From positions 124,001-188,000 of the forward strand of contig NW_013524646.1 of assembly GCF_000250985.1 (NCBI RefSeq): a DNA stretch of 64,000 bases, given 5' to 3'. This stretch comes from Nematocida parisii ERTm1. Lineage: Eukaryota > Microsporidia. The translations under genes were made by a program, and so were the position numbers. Below are positions 56,955 through 64,000 of the stretch, piece by piece; positions within the stretch are counted from its first letter, which is position 1; each line of letters starts with the position of its first letter. Under the pieces are notes generated by a model, which made no database searches, was not told the origin of the DNA, and saw nothing but the letters and a program-made list of their open reading frames with translations.

Positions 56955-58736
56955 ATGCAGTGGTTACAATTGGCACAAATTTTAATTGTGAATGCATTAA
57001 TAAATTATGCATATGCCCAGGAAATGAATAAAAACGACACGAAATACTCCTTGCCTGTAATTACATCAGATTTAAAGATAGCCGCGGATTTGGGACACCG
57101 TATAATAAAAAAGGGAGGTAATGCAGTTGATGCAGCTATCTCCACTACAATTGCGGTTGGCGCTATAAACTCATTTGCCTCTGGACTTGGCGGGGGAGGA
57201 TTTTTACTTATTTATTTGCCGGATGGGCAGTGCTTTGAATATAACTTTCGGGAGAGAGCTCCCATGTCTGTAAACATTAAAAACTACACAAATGCCAAGG
57301 ATTCTAGACTAGGAAGAAAGGCTGTGGCTATTCCCAGTGAAATTTTAGGATTATTTACCGTACACAGCAACTATGGGGCCCTTCCCTGGTGCGAACTCTT
57401 TCCAGAAATAATTGAGATGCTCAGAAGCGGATTCCACGTGCCTCGGATACTTTCGGAAAAGCTCAAAGAGTTTGAGCATATAATCAGAAGTGATAAAGGA
57501 TTATCTGATACGTTTATTAAAAATGGCAAGGTTGCATCTGAGAATGATATTCTTACTCGCCCAAACCTTGCAAACACTTTAGAAATACTTGCCACAGACC
57601 CAAGCAGCTTCTACTTTGGGTCTGTGGGAAAGTCTCTTCTTTCATTCATTAATGAAGATGGCGTAATAATTACTCCAGACGAATTTAAACAAATTCACGT
57701 CATTAAGAAGAGCGTAGTGCCCAAAGTAGTAAATAATACTCGCGTATATGCACCTTCTTTGCCTACAACAGGATATATGTTGGGTTTAGCCATGTCCGTT
57801 TTTGATAAGCTTAAATTAGACAAAAATACAACAGAAGAGGAATTGCAGGTATATTTAATAAAAATATATAATGAGCTTTACTCCATACGCACTCAGCTAG
57901 AAGACCTTCAGGATGAAACAAAAAACATTAAAAGTCTTATGTGCCACACACAGCAGAAAGTCGTAGATCAAATTGTTCGGAATATAAACGAGAAGAAGCC
58001 CTTCACCCCACATAAAAACAACCTAGCAGAAGACCATGGAACAACACACATAAATGTGATGGATGCACAGGGTATGATGGTAGCGCTCACATCTACAATT
58101 AATAACTACTGGGGTGCAGGACTAATGGACCCAGTGACTGGTATAATTCTAAACAACCAAATAGACGACTTTGCATTTACTGAATTTTCTACTCTCAATG
58201 GAATTTCATCCAGTAGATCTGGCAAGAACCACATTATGCCGTTTAAACAGCCACTTTCATCTGCCATGCCCGCCTTTATTATGAAAGACAGCGATATATA
58301 CCTACTTGGTGCATCTGGTGGCATTAGAATACCCACAGCCGTTATTTCTACTTTAGCAAGAATATTTATTAGTAGCAGCACAATCAAAGAAGCCATATTA
58401 CACCCTAGACTGCATTACCAAGGAGGACACATGATAAAGCTAGAAAATAAATATACACATAAACTGCCCAATATGGGAATAAACTGGAATGTAATCAAAG
58501 ACAAACAAGGCGAAATATCCTCATGTGTTCACATAATAAAATACAATACCATAGATAAATTTGCAGTAGCATCATCTGATGACAGAAAGCGTGGCGCAGC
58601 TGTTGGTATTCCATTCGAAGATTCAGAATTCTCTAGAGATAAAAACGAAAATTTAACCAAAAAGAGAACACAGAGTTATCAGTTCGTAACTCTGCCATAT
58701 ACGCTTACATTCTACAGAAATCACAACAAATACTAG
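56955..58736 (+). CDS. Gamma-glutamyltransferase, secreted
   Basis: 593 aa. Residues 1-21 form a signal peptide (MQWLQLAQILIVNALINYAYA). The large subunit has GGNAVDAAISTTIAVGAINS, SGLGGGGFLLIYL and the RERAPMS loop (the arginine that binds the gamma-glutamyl carboxylate). The autoprocessing and catalytic Thr is in DHGTTHINV at about residue 363. The small subunit has PLSSAMPAFI and GASGGIRIPTAVI. GGT cleaves gamma-glutamyl bonds of glutathione outside the cell, releasing cysteinylglycine. In an intracellular parasite a secreted GGT could harvest amino acids from host glutathione (inference). Length is typical. Confidence 0.96.
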   Translation: MQWLQLAQILIVNALINYAYAQEMNKNDTKYSLPVITSDLKIAADLGHRIIKKGGNAVDAAISTTIAVGAINSFASGLGGGGFLLIYLPDGQCFEYNFRERAPMSVNIKNYTNAKDSRLGRKAVAIPSEILGLFTVHSNYGALPWCELFPEIIEMLRSGFHVPRILSEKLKEFEHIIRSDKGLSDTFIKNGKVASENDILTRPNLANTLEILATDPSSFYFGSVGKSLLSFINEDGVIITPDEFKQIHVIKKSVVPKVVNNTRVYAPSLPTTGYMLGLAMSVFDKLKLDKNTTEEELQVYLIKIYNELYSIRTQLEDLQDETKNIKSLMCHTQQKVVDQIVRNINEKKPFTPHKNNLAEDHGTTHINVMDAQGMMVALTSTINNYWGAGLMDPVTGIILNNQIDDFAFTEFSTLNGISSSRSGKNHIMPFKQPLSSAMPAFIMKDSDIYLLGASGGIRIPTAVISTLARIFISSSTIKEAILHPRLHYQGGHMIKLENKYTHKLPNMGINWNVIKDKQGEISSCVHIIKYNTIDKFAVASSDDRKRGAAVGIPFEDSEFSRDKNENLTKKRTQSYQFVTLPYTLTFYRNHNKY

Positions 58737-59049
58737 ACCTTGCATATACATACTTTTATTCTTAATAATAACTACACCTCCCATATGTATATTTTGAGTT
58801 TAATTTCGGATTATACCCATTGCTCAGAAAAGTATACAAAGAGCTACTGGCGTGCTTGAATTTCTGGATTAACTATCGAAGCCTTCTTAAACAATTGTAT
58901 TTAACCTTTGAGCATTCCGATATTTAGGATTTGAAATTTAAAATAAATGTGTTCACTTTATATTTTTATATATACACCTTTATTTTAAATTTCAAATCCT
59001 AAAATCCTAAATATTGAAATATTTAAATATACTTAAAAAGTAAATGTAA
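58737..59049. other. Convergent intergenic region with hairpin
   Basis: Between the stops of GGT and BUD31. Holds the perfect inverted repeat described at 58926-59000 and a degenerate motif TTTCGGATTATACC near 58804. Confidence 0.55.
58926..59000. repeat. Inverted repeat, 22-bp perfect arms
   Basis: Left arm 58926-58947, right arm 58979-59000 (AGGATTTGAAATTTAAAATA + AA), loop 31 bases. It stands between two convergent genes, as does the repeat at 32121-32229. It may act as a 3'-end structure for both transcripts, or be a short palindromic element. Confidence 0.8.
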
Positions 59050-59424
59050 TTACTCAAAACAATCCATATCTTTATGCACTGCTACCATGCACTCACCAGA
59101 ACACAAACAATTAGTACAAACAGTTCCAGATACCTTCCTGCATATACACCTCCTCCCTTTTCGTATACAAAGCATACAACATACATATTTTACTACTTCT
59201 CTCTTCTCTGCCTTCTTCCAGTGCTGTATTAGAAGCATATCGCACTCCTCCTTTCTTATGTAATTGCCTAACTCTTTGTCTGTGATTTTATTCTGCTGGT
59301 ATAGCTTGTATAAATACTTTGTTCTCTCTCTAGTTATTTTAAGCACTTCTGCTTGCCTGTTTTCTCTCTTTCCAGTGTCTTTGTCTTTAAGTACTCTTTT
59401 TATTTCTTTTTTGAACTCTTCCAT
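59050..59424 (-). CDS. BUD31: BUD31/G10 spliceosomal protein
   Basis: 124 aa from the ATG at 59424 (a second in-frame ATG at 59448 adds eight residues). The helical part RTKYLYKLYQQNKITDKELG matches BUD31 'TRYIFDLFYKRKAISRELY', then LIQHWKK ('LIAKWKK') and the cysteine cluster CCMLCIRKGRRCICR, CTNCLCSGEC. The Cys spacing of BUD31, which binds three zinc ions, is kept, though the loop between pairs is shorter. BUD31 is part of the catalytic spliceosome. Its presence suggests that the organism still splices. The start overlaps that of the divergent MscS gene in a single CATG (59422-59425). Confidence 0.88.
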   Translation of the reverse strand: MEEFKKEIKRVLKDKDTGKRENRQAEVLKITRERTKYLYKLYQQNKITDKELGNYIRKEECDMLLIQHWKKAEKREVVKYVCCMLCIRKGRRCICRKVSGTVCTNCLCSGECMVAVHKDMDCFE

Positions 59425-59731
59425 GAAAAAACTATTTGACGCCTTCACAGGATATAAAACCCCAATACTTTCTGCAATAACTGTGGCTTCGCTCCTAGGA
59501 GGATCTTCTGGGATTTTCTCTTCATATAAACCAATAATGACAGATGTGGCAAAGTCTTCCTCTCTTCTTTTTTATCTTCCCTTTTCGGTTGGTGACTCTG
59601 TTTCTATAAATAATACACAGGGAAGGGTCTCTAAGGTTAATCTTCAGTATGTCACACTAGAAAATAAGAGTGTAACGACTTACATACCAACACACCTTGT
59701 ATACGGATCAATCATTAAGATATTTAAGTAA
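59423..59731 (+). CDS. Minimal MscS-like channel protein
   Basis: 102 aa. One hydrophobic segment rich in Gly, Ala and Ser (TPILSAITVASLLGGSSGIF) corresponds to the pore helix TM3 of MscS. The beta domain follows directly: LPFSVGDSVSINNTQGRVSK, then LQYVTLENKSVTTYIPTHLV, as in MscS (RPF..GD.V...G..G.V..I......L.T.D.....IPN). The N-terminal membrane helices and the C-terminal alpha/beta vestibule are missing. Microsporidia are known to carry short MscS proteins of bacterial type; this could be one such. The start is chosen because the upstream frame only mirrors BUD31. Confidence 0.8.
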   Translation: MKKLFDAFTGYKTPILSAITVASLLGGSSGIFSSYKPIMTDVAKSSSLLFYLPFSVGDSVSINNTQGRVSKVNLQYVTLENKSVTTYIPTHLVYGSIIKIFK

Positions 59732-59796
59732 ATTTCTGGTTATTTCTAGCCAATACTTCCATTAAGTATTTTAATTAATTCTTTTTATTTATTTTC

Positions 59797-60039
59797 ATGA
59801 CAGCTCTACTGAATTTTGGTGCAATGGTTCGCGTGCTGCTTTTATTCACATGCACCACAGCGTACCTCAAACCTTTCTTTCCACAGGAATTTAAAAAGTC
59901 TTTGTCTAATAGAGAAGAAGCATCGTTTTTTGTTAGAGTCATTGCAATAGGAACAGTTTTTGGGGAAAGGCTTTCTCCATACATTTCATTATTATGTATG
60001 TACTTTGCACTTCAGTCAATCATTGGCTTATTTATTTAG
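59797..60039 (+). CDS. KSH1: KISH/TMEM167 Golgi secretory protein
   Basis: 80 aa. MTALLNFGAMVRVLLLFTCT then TAYLKP matches KISH '[26 protein letters not shown]' without gaps. The middle has the conserved RVIAIGTVFGERLSPYIS (KISH: 'KCARIGERKSPYVA'), and the end is a hydrophobic segment ending LFI. Two membrane segments. Kish is needed for constitutive secretion at the Golgi in yeast and flies. A few-residue expansion lies in the loop. The 3' end overlaps the end of the CHCH gene on the other strand by 12 bp. Confidence 0.92.
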   Translation: MTALLNFGAMVRVLLLFTCTTAYLKPFFPQEFKKSLSNREEASFFVRVIAIGTVFGERLSPYISLLCMYFALQSIIGLFI

Positions 60040-60249
60040 TAAATATCTGAGCAAATTCTTAACTGACCATCTGCTGTTGCTTTCTCTTTTTGCATAGCAC
60101 TCCTTCATAGCAGTTATTTTCTCTGCACACTCTTTCGTTATCTTATTGGGCGATTTCAAATAACACTCATATGCCTGTAAATACTCAAATGTGCATGGAT
60201 CATCACTATCACAGCCACAATCCTCATCTGCACGTACTGTATTATTCAT
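60028..60249 (-). CDS. CHCH-domain protein, Mia40-like
   Basis: 73 aa. Two C-x9-C helices, CTFEYLQAYEC and CAEKITAMKEC, form the CHCH fold. The loop DPCTFEYLQAYEC and the helix EKITAMKECY resemble the core of Mia40 (GPCGEEF..AFSCF ... CVEKF.AMQ.CF). A CGC motif upstream stands where Mia40 has its redox CPC. Mia40 oxidises and traps small cysteine proteins in the mitochondrial intermembrane space; microsporidia have only mitosomes. It could also be a Cox17- or other CHCH-type protein. It has no membrane anchor. Confidence 0.75.
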   Translation of the reverse strand: MNNTVRADEDCGCDSDDPCTFEYLQAYECYLKSPNKITKECAEKITAMKECYAKRESNSRWSVKNLLRYLLNK

Positions 60250-60599
60250 AGAGTAATATTTAAATAGGAAATAAAATATTTAAGTTCCGGGTTATATCGG
60301 GTTATATAATTAGTAATAGATCTTCTTGTATGATTGCATTATATGAATAATTAGTAAAATGCTTTATACAGTGTAATAATTGCTGTGTATAATACATACT
60401 GGGCAAATGGGTTTAGAATGTGCATCTATATTTATTCTTATATTATTGAATTAAGCTGATACTTTCTGTTATTCTAGCATAGTGTATATAATTATTAGTA
60501 TATGTGTAAAGCAGTGGTTTTATGCACAAATATGATATCCATTCTGTGCAGAGTTATAGTTTGAATGCTTTTAGGTTAGCCTGTATTTCTGGTTTATAT
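60250..60599. other. Intergenic region with motif doublet
   Basis: 350 bp. CGGGTTATATCGGGTTATAT at 60288-60307, a perfect 10-bp-period doublet of the dispersed motif, lies about 40 bp upstream of the CHCH gene start (60249). No gene seen in the rest. Confidence 0.6.
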
Positions 60600-61637
60600 C
60601 TATTGTTTATACGCCAAGACTATCATCCTAGCCAGATCTAGCTGCTCTTTGTCTGTCAGATGCTGCTTTATCTCTGCTAAGAATCCCTTTACAGTTTGCT
60701 TTCGTACTATTCCAGATAAATACAGATTACTAACTAGCTGCATGATTAGTTGGCAGTCTATTCTGTCAGATATACCGCCATGCCCTGGTAGAATTCTGCT
60801 AAAGTGCTTTGCTTTGAATGCCCGCTTGTACCCACTTGCCAGTATCCCACCAATTGGTGCAACAACGGATGCAAGTATACTCAGAATAAGCAAGTCGGTG
60901 TACTGAAGTTTTGGAGTGTGCAATAAGAACATCTTCAAAACGTACGATACTGGCACACAGAGTAAAACCGTAGATATACCACCGCCTATAAAGCCCTCTA
61001 CTGTTTTCTTAGGGCTTAGCAGAGTTAGTGGTGTCTGGCCAAATCTCGCGCCTATAAGATATGCAAATGTATCATTAATTGCAACTAAAAAGCACGGGTA
61101 TACAAAACAGTATATGCTTCGGTCTACATTATTAATAGCCGCTTCTGTGCATTCTAGCAGCCCAATAATTGCAACTAATACCATAGACAGGTGGAATATT
61201 TTCATGCGGTATGCACCGCCTCGTAATAAAAGAACAAACCACCCTATCCACACAAACTGCAAGGGAACCACAATCCGGTGTACCATTGCTAACTTCCCTG
61301 GAAATATCATGATCCGGCTGTATTTAGAAATAGAAATCATAAAAAAGCAGCACCAAAAGAACCCGCTTGGCATCAATGCATCCCTTCTAGAAGAATTCGC
61401 TGCAAACCTTAATATATTTTTTATCGGGTAGATTCTTAAAAATACTTTAAGAACCTCATAAAACACCACACAGTTCAGAAAAATAATCAATGCGATTAAA
61501 TAGATTCTTCCCATTTTTATAAAACACGCAAATCCACTGCCCATCACAATGGACAGTACCAGCCTAATAGCAAAGTTTCTTTTTGTTCTTTCTTTCTCTG
61601 CTTGTATTTTCTCTTTGCCTCTCTCCTCTTCTTGCAT
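60600..61637 (-). CDS. CDS1: CDP-diacylglycerol synthase (phosphatidate cytidylyltransferase)
   Basis: 345 aa from the ATG at 61637 (MQEEERGKEKIQ); the longer open frame upstream is not conserved and overlaps the Ubp8-like gene. About eight hydrophobic segments. The family signature is present in order: SPKKTVEGFIGG near residue 208, then the C-terminal RILPGHGGISDRIDC near residue 283. Makes CDP-DAG from CTP and phosphatidate in the ER, the precursor for phosphatidylinositol and phosphatidylserine. Shorter than yeast Cds1 (457 aa) at the N-terminus. Confidence 0.93.
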   Translation of the reverse strand: MQEEERGKEKIQAEKERTKRNFAIRLVLSIVMGSGFACFIKMGRIYLIALIIFLNCVVFYEVLKVFLRIYPIKNILRFAANSSRRDALMPSGFFWCCFFMISISKYSRIMIFPGKLAMVHRIVVPLQFVWIGWFVLLLRGGAYRMKIFHLSMVLVAIIGLLECTEAAINNVDRSIYCFVYPCFLVAINDTFAYLIGARFGQTPLTLLSPKKTVEGFIGGGISTVLLCVPVSYVLKMFLLHTPKLQYTDLLILSILASVVAPIGGILASGYKRAFKAKHFSRILPGHGGISDRIDCQLIMQLVSNLYLSGIVRKQTVKGFLAEIKQHLTDKEQLDLARMIVLAYKQ

Positions 61638-61707
61638 TTTATTGATTATTTTCTTATTCCTCTTGTTATGAAGAAATAAATAGAAAAGAAGAAAATAAAA
61701 ATGGGCG

Positions 61708-62913
61708 ATGGGCTGCACGCACTTAAATGTAGAAGAAGTTATTGAAAGTTCTTCTGGAATAATAAGCAAAATAGAAAGTATAGAAGGCGCTGAACAAAAA
61801 CTAGGGTGTGCAATATGTAATAGCCTGTTCTCTGTTGAGGTGTGTATAGACTGCAATATTCTTTTATGCCGGTCAAAGGGGCATGTGGATGTGCACTGGA
61901 AAGACACGTGGCATAAAAATTACTTTGTGCCAGGATCAGGAGTTGTTTCCTGTGAGGAGTGCGCCGAATACATCACAATTCCTGATATCTCGCGAATGAT
62001 GCAAACAGAGCAGGCTCCCATCCCAAAGAAATTCCAGAGCTTGAATCTAAACTGGGTGAAGGGGTTTCTCAATCTTAAGAGAACTTGTTATGTAAGCAGC
62101 CTTCTTCAATCAGTTCTGTCAATTGAAGTATTTATACAGAACTTATTAGAAGTGAACCACTCTATGAATGGGTGCAAGAGCACTGAGTGCATTTTGTGCT
62201 CGCTTAATAGAATACTTTTCCAAATGTATAACAGCACCAGTGGGTATGTGGACATATCAGAGCTAATTAAAATATTCTGGGAAAATAATCCAGCATTTGC
62301 AAAGAGTGAATACCAAGATGTACAGGAGTTTTTCATGTTTCTAAGCTCACAAGTACACGGTCTACTTGAGTGTAATCCAGCAGCAGACAAAAAATGTGCA
62401 ATCCACAATACATTTGGTGGTGTGTTTATGTCCAGTATAATATGTGACTGTTCATTTACTGAAGTAATGACTGAACCATTCACATCCATAAGTATGGACA
62501 TATTCGGAGGCACTCTTGAAAGCACATTAGATAAATACTTCCAAGAAGAAAAAGTTGTTATTCATAAAGAATGTAAATGCGGTAATACAGAATCATACAC
62601 TAAAAAAGTAGAAATAAAAACTCTGCCAAATGTTCTGTGCCTGCACCTCAAGAGATACCAAGTGCAGAATAAGACGATATCAAAGATAGATACGGTTGTA
62701 TCATATCCAGAAGAACTCACAGTGGGAGGCAAAGTATTTACACTCTCATCAACTATTATGCACAGTGGTGAAATAGATTCAGGACATTATATTGCTTATA
62801 CAAGAAGAAACAGTCAATGGTACTTGACTAATGATGAGGAAATAATCAGAGTTTCATTAGTATATTTGCTAAATAAACCTGTTTATATTCTATTCTATAC
62901 ATTAAATGCATAA
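61708..62913 (+). CDS. Ubiquitin-specific protease, Ubp8-like
   Basis: 401 aa. N-terminal ZnF-UBP domain (about residues 32-85; CAICNSLFSVEVCIDC, LLCRSKGHVDVHWKDTWH) followed by a USP catalytic core. The Cys box is LNLKRTCYVSSLLQSVL, with the nucleophile at residue 127, where the usual 'GNTCY' has become KRTCY, so the oxyanion Asn is replaced. The His box is MHSGEIDSGHYIAYTRRN near 355-372, and the WYLTNDEE that follows supplies the third residue. Order and size are those of Ubp8/USP22, the SAGA enzyme that deubiquitinates H2B; other ZnF-UBP proteases are possible. Divergent from CDP-DAG synthase, 70 bp between starts. Confidence 0.9.
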   Translation: MGCTHLNVEEVIESSSGIISKIESIEGAEQKLGCAICNSLFSVEVCIDCNILLCRSKGHVDVHWKDTWHKNYFVPGSGVVSCEECAEYITIPDISRMMQTEQAPIPKKFQSLNLNWVKGFLNLKRTCYVSSLLQSVLSIEVFIQNLLEVNHSMNGCKSTECILCSLNRILFQMYNSTSGYVDISELIKIFWENNPAFAKSEYQDVQEFFMFLSSQVHGLLECNPAADKKCAIHNTFGGVFMSSIICDCSFTEVMTEPFTSISMDIFGGTLESTLDKYFQEEKVVIHKECKCGNTESYTKKVEIKTLPNVLCLHLKRYQVQNKTISKIDTVVSYPEELTVGGKVFTLSSTIMHSGEIDSGHYIAYTRRNSQWYLTNDEEIIRVSLVYLLNKPVYILFYTLNA

Positions 62914-63240
62914 GAGATGTATACCAACATATATGTCTACTATATTATAAACAGGTCAGTCAGAATAATCCAATAATTAAATGCTACATGAATTTGTTTT
63001 TCAAATTATATTTTTATATTTATGTAAAAAGAAATAATTTATATTTCTGAATATACTAAAAAATCATTTTATTTCCTGCTATTATTATATTGTGCTATAA
63101 ACCCGGAAATTTATCTCTATGATATATTTATGATGAGATATAACCCGAATTCTTATAAAATAGATAATAATAGTCAAATTAATAAGAGTTACAAGTTTTT
63201 TCAGGTTATATCTAAGATTTAATTATTTTTATACAATTAT
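62914..63240. other. Convergent intergenic region
   Basis: About 330 bp; one ATAACCCG (CGGGTTAT, minus) at 63140-63147; no gene seen. Confidence 0.5.
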
Positions 63241-64000
63241 TCATTTGTATATGCTTTTGATAGATTTAAGCATTATCAAACTATTAGTACTATAACTATA
63301 TATAAGCACAATAAGACATAATATTATTACATTAATATAATGTATACCAATAATAGTCTTTAAAATAGCTAACTTTTTAGATCTACGAGTTTGAAATATT
63401 AAATATAGTGTTGTGCACATAAACATTACAGCAGATACTATAGGCAGACTCTGTGCAGTGGTTTTTATGATTCCATAATATTTTGTGCATTCAAAAATAT
63501 TTGGTAGTTCTATAATACCATAGAAGATAAGGCCTGCAACCATATATATCATTGCTGTTAATATGATATATACTATCGTGTTTCTTATCTTATATTTAGA
63601 ATGTTCCAATACATAAATCATAGGAATAAAAAACACGCATGCCCATGCACATATCCATATAACGTAGCATAAAAGCCTAACAATATAAAACCATGCAATT
63701 ACAATATTATATATTATATTTGGATTGTTGTTATGTACTTTAAACAAGAATTTAAATATTGTATTTTCAATTTTAGACAACCCACTAAATATTAATAAAA
63801 AGCAGGCCACAATTAGAATATACTTCGCATAGTATTTTAATAGCCAGCTCAAGCTCATTGGTACGGTGTAATAAGTATTTTCACTATTATTGGTTTTTTT
63901 TGCATCTTTTGAATTATTTAATGAATATGTTTCTACCAAACTAGCTACAATAGGCATTACACTCCATGGATGTGTTAGAGCTAACCTGTGCAGCCGCAAT
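63241..64000 (-). CDS. Multi-pass membrane protein (cut by window edge)
   Basis: At least 252 residues; the minus-strand frame is open to the right window edge, so the true start is probably outside. The first in-window ATG would give MPIVASLVETYSLNNS. About six hydrophobic segments follow a polar Lys/Asn-rich stretch (CFLLIFSGLS, YNIVIAWFYIVRLLCYVIWI, VFFIPMIYVL, YIILTAMIYMVAGLIFY, VSAVMFMCTTLYLIF, INVIILCLIVLIYSYS). No family recognised; in style like the 13037 gene. Confidence 0.7.
   Translation of the reverse strand, partial: LRLHRLALTHPWSVMPIVASLVETYSLNNSKDAKKTNNSENTYYTVPMSLSWLLKYYAKYILIVACFLLIFSGLSKIENTIFKFLFKVHNNNPNIIYNIVIAWFYIVRLLCYVIWICAWACVFFIPMIYVLEHSKYKIRNTIVYIILTAMIYMVAGLIFYGIIELPNIFECTKYYGIIKTTAQSLPIVSAVMFMCTTLYLIFQTRRSKKLAILKTIIGIHYINVIILCLIVLIYSYSTNSLIMLKSIKSIYK

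Noticed and set aside
4869-63147. CGGGTTAT as interstitial telomere repeat
   Set aside because: Copies are single or double, on both strands and scattered at kilobase distances; no tandem array is seen. The telomere repeat of this organism is unknown to me.

Overview
This window looks like a stretch of a microsporidian nuclear genome, most likely from a Nematocida-like species. It is AT-rich and gene-dense in blocks, and nearly all genes are single uninterrupted frames. Neighbouring genes sit very close, overlap at their start codons or overlap at their 3' ends. Eukaryotic core genes are shortened: SMC2 1041 aa, TERT about 911 aa, NOB1 245 aa, an XPC/Rad4 protein of 466 aa. Between the core genes lie lineage-specific families of secreted or membrane proteins of the kind expanded in Nematocida. 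The genus is inference; the eukaryotic and microsporidian character follows from the gene set and layout.

Layout. 1-8.5 kb: three members of an unknown family (A), with an Rpp21/Rpr2-like RNase P subunit and SMC2 between the first two. 8.8-11.8 kb: an unrecognised large protein with a probable frameshift, signal peptidase subunit SPC1, and a 51-aa MOZART1 homologue. 11.9-24.8 kb: accessory region with a solo LTR, a membrane protein, a DONSON-like/DUF2039 divergent pair, SINE-like insertions, an LRR-like secreted protein and three copies of family B (one whole, one truncated, one broken by a stop and a SINE). 25.6-36.5 kb: core block with a DHHC palmitoyltransferase, NOB1, telomerase reverse transcriptase, tRNA-Ser(GCT), an MscS-type channel and XPC/Rad4. 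37-48.8 kb: accessory block with membrane and secreted proteins, an inverted pair of solo LTRs, and two adjacent large paralogues (family C), one with a QPEA-repeat region. 49-64 kb: core block with a SNF2 ATPase, a divergent histone H3/H4 pair, a homeobox gene, a syntaxin-like SNARE, CCT2, gamma-glutamyltransferase, BUD31, a minimal MscS, KISH, a Mia40-like CHCH protein, CDP-DAG synthase and a Ubp8-like protease, ending in a truncated membrane protein.

Genes that work together: XPC/Rad4 and the Rad26/CSB-like SNF2 protein (nucleotide excision repair); SMC2, H3, H4 and TERT (chromosome structure and ends); RNase P subunit and NOB1 (RNA processing); SPC1, KISH, SNARE, DHHC and CDP-DAG synthase (secretory pathway and membranes).

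Most worth a second look: an 8-bp motif CGGGTTAT found 17 times on both strands and often doubled at a 10-bp period; two divergent gene pairs whose start codons overlap in a shared CATG; two genes that leave frame at an identical run of eight A's; a possible 25-nt intron; E2F-like TTTGGCGGG boxes at the histone promoter that recur in the solo LTR; and several dispersed repeat families with target-site duplications.
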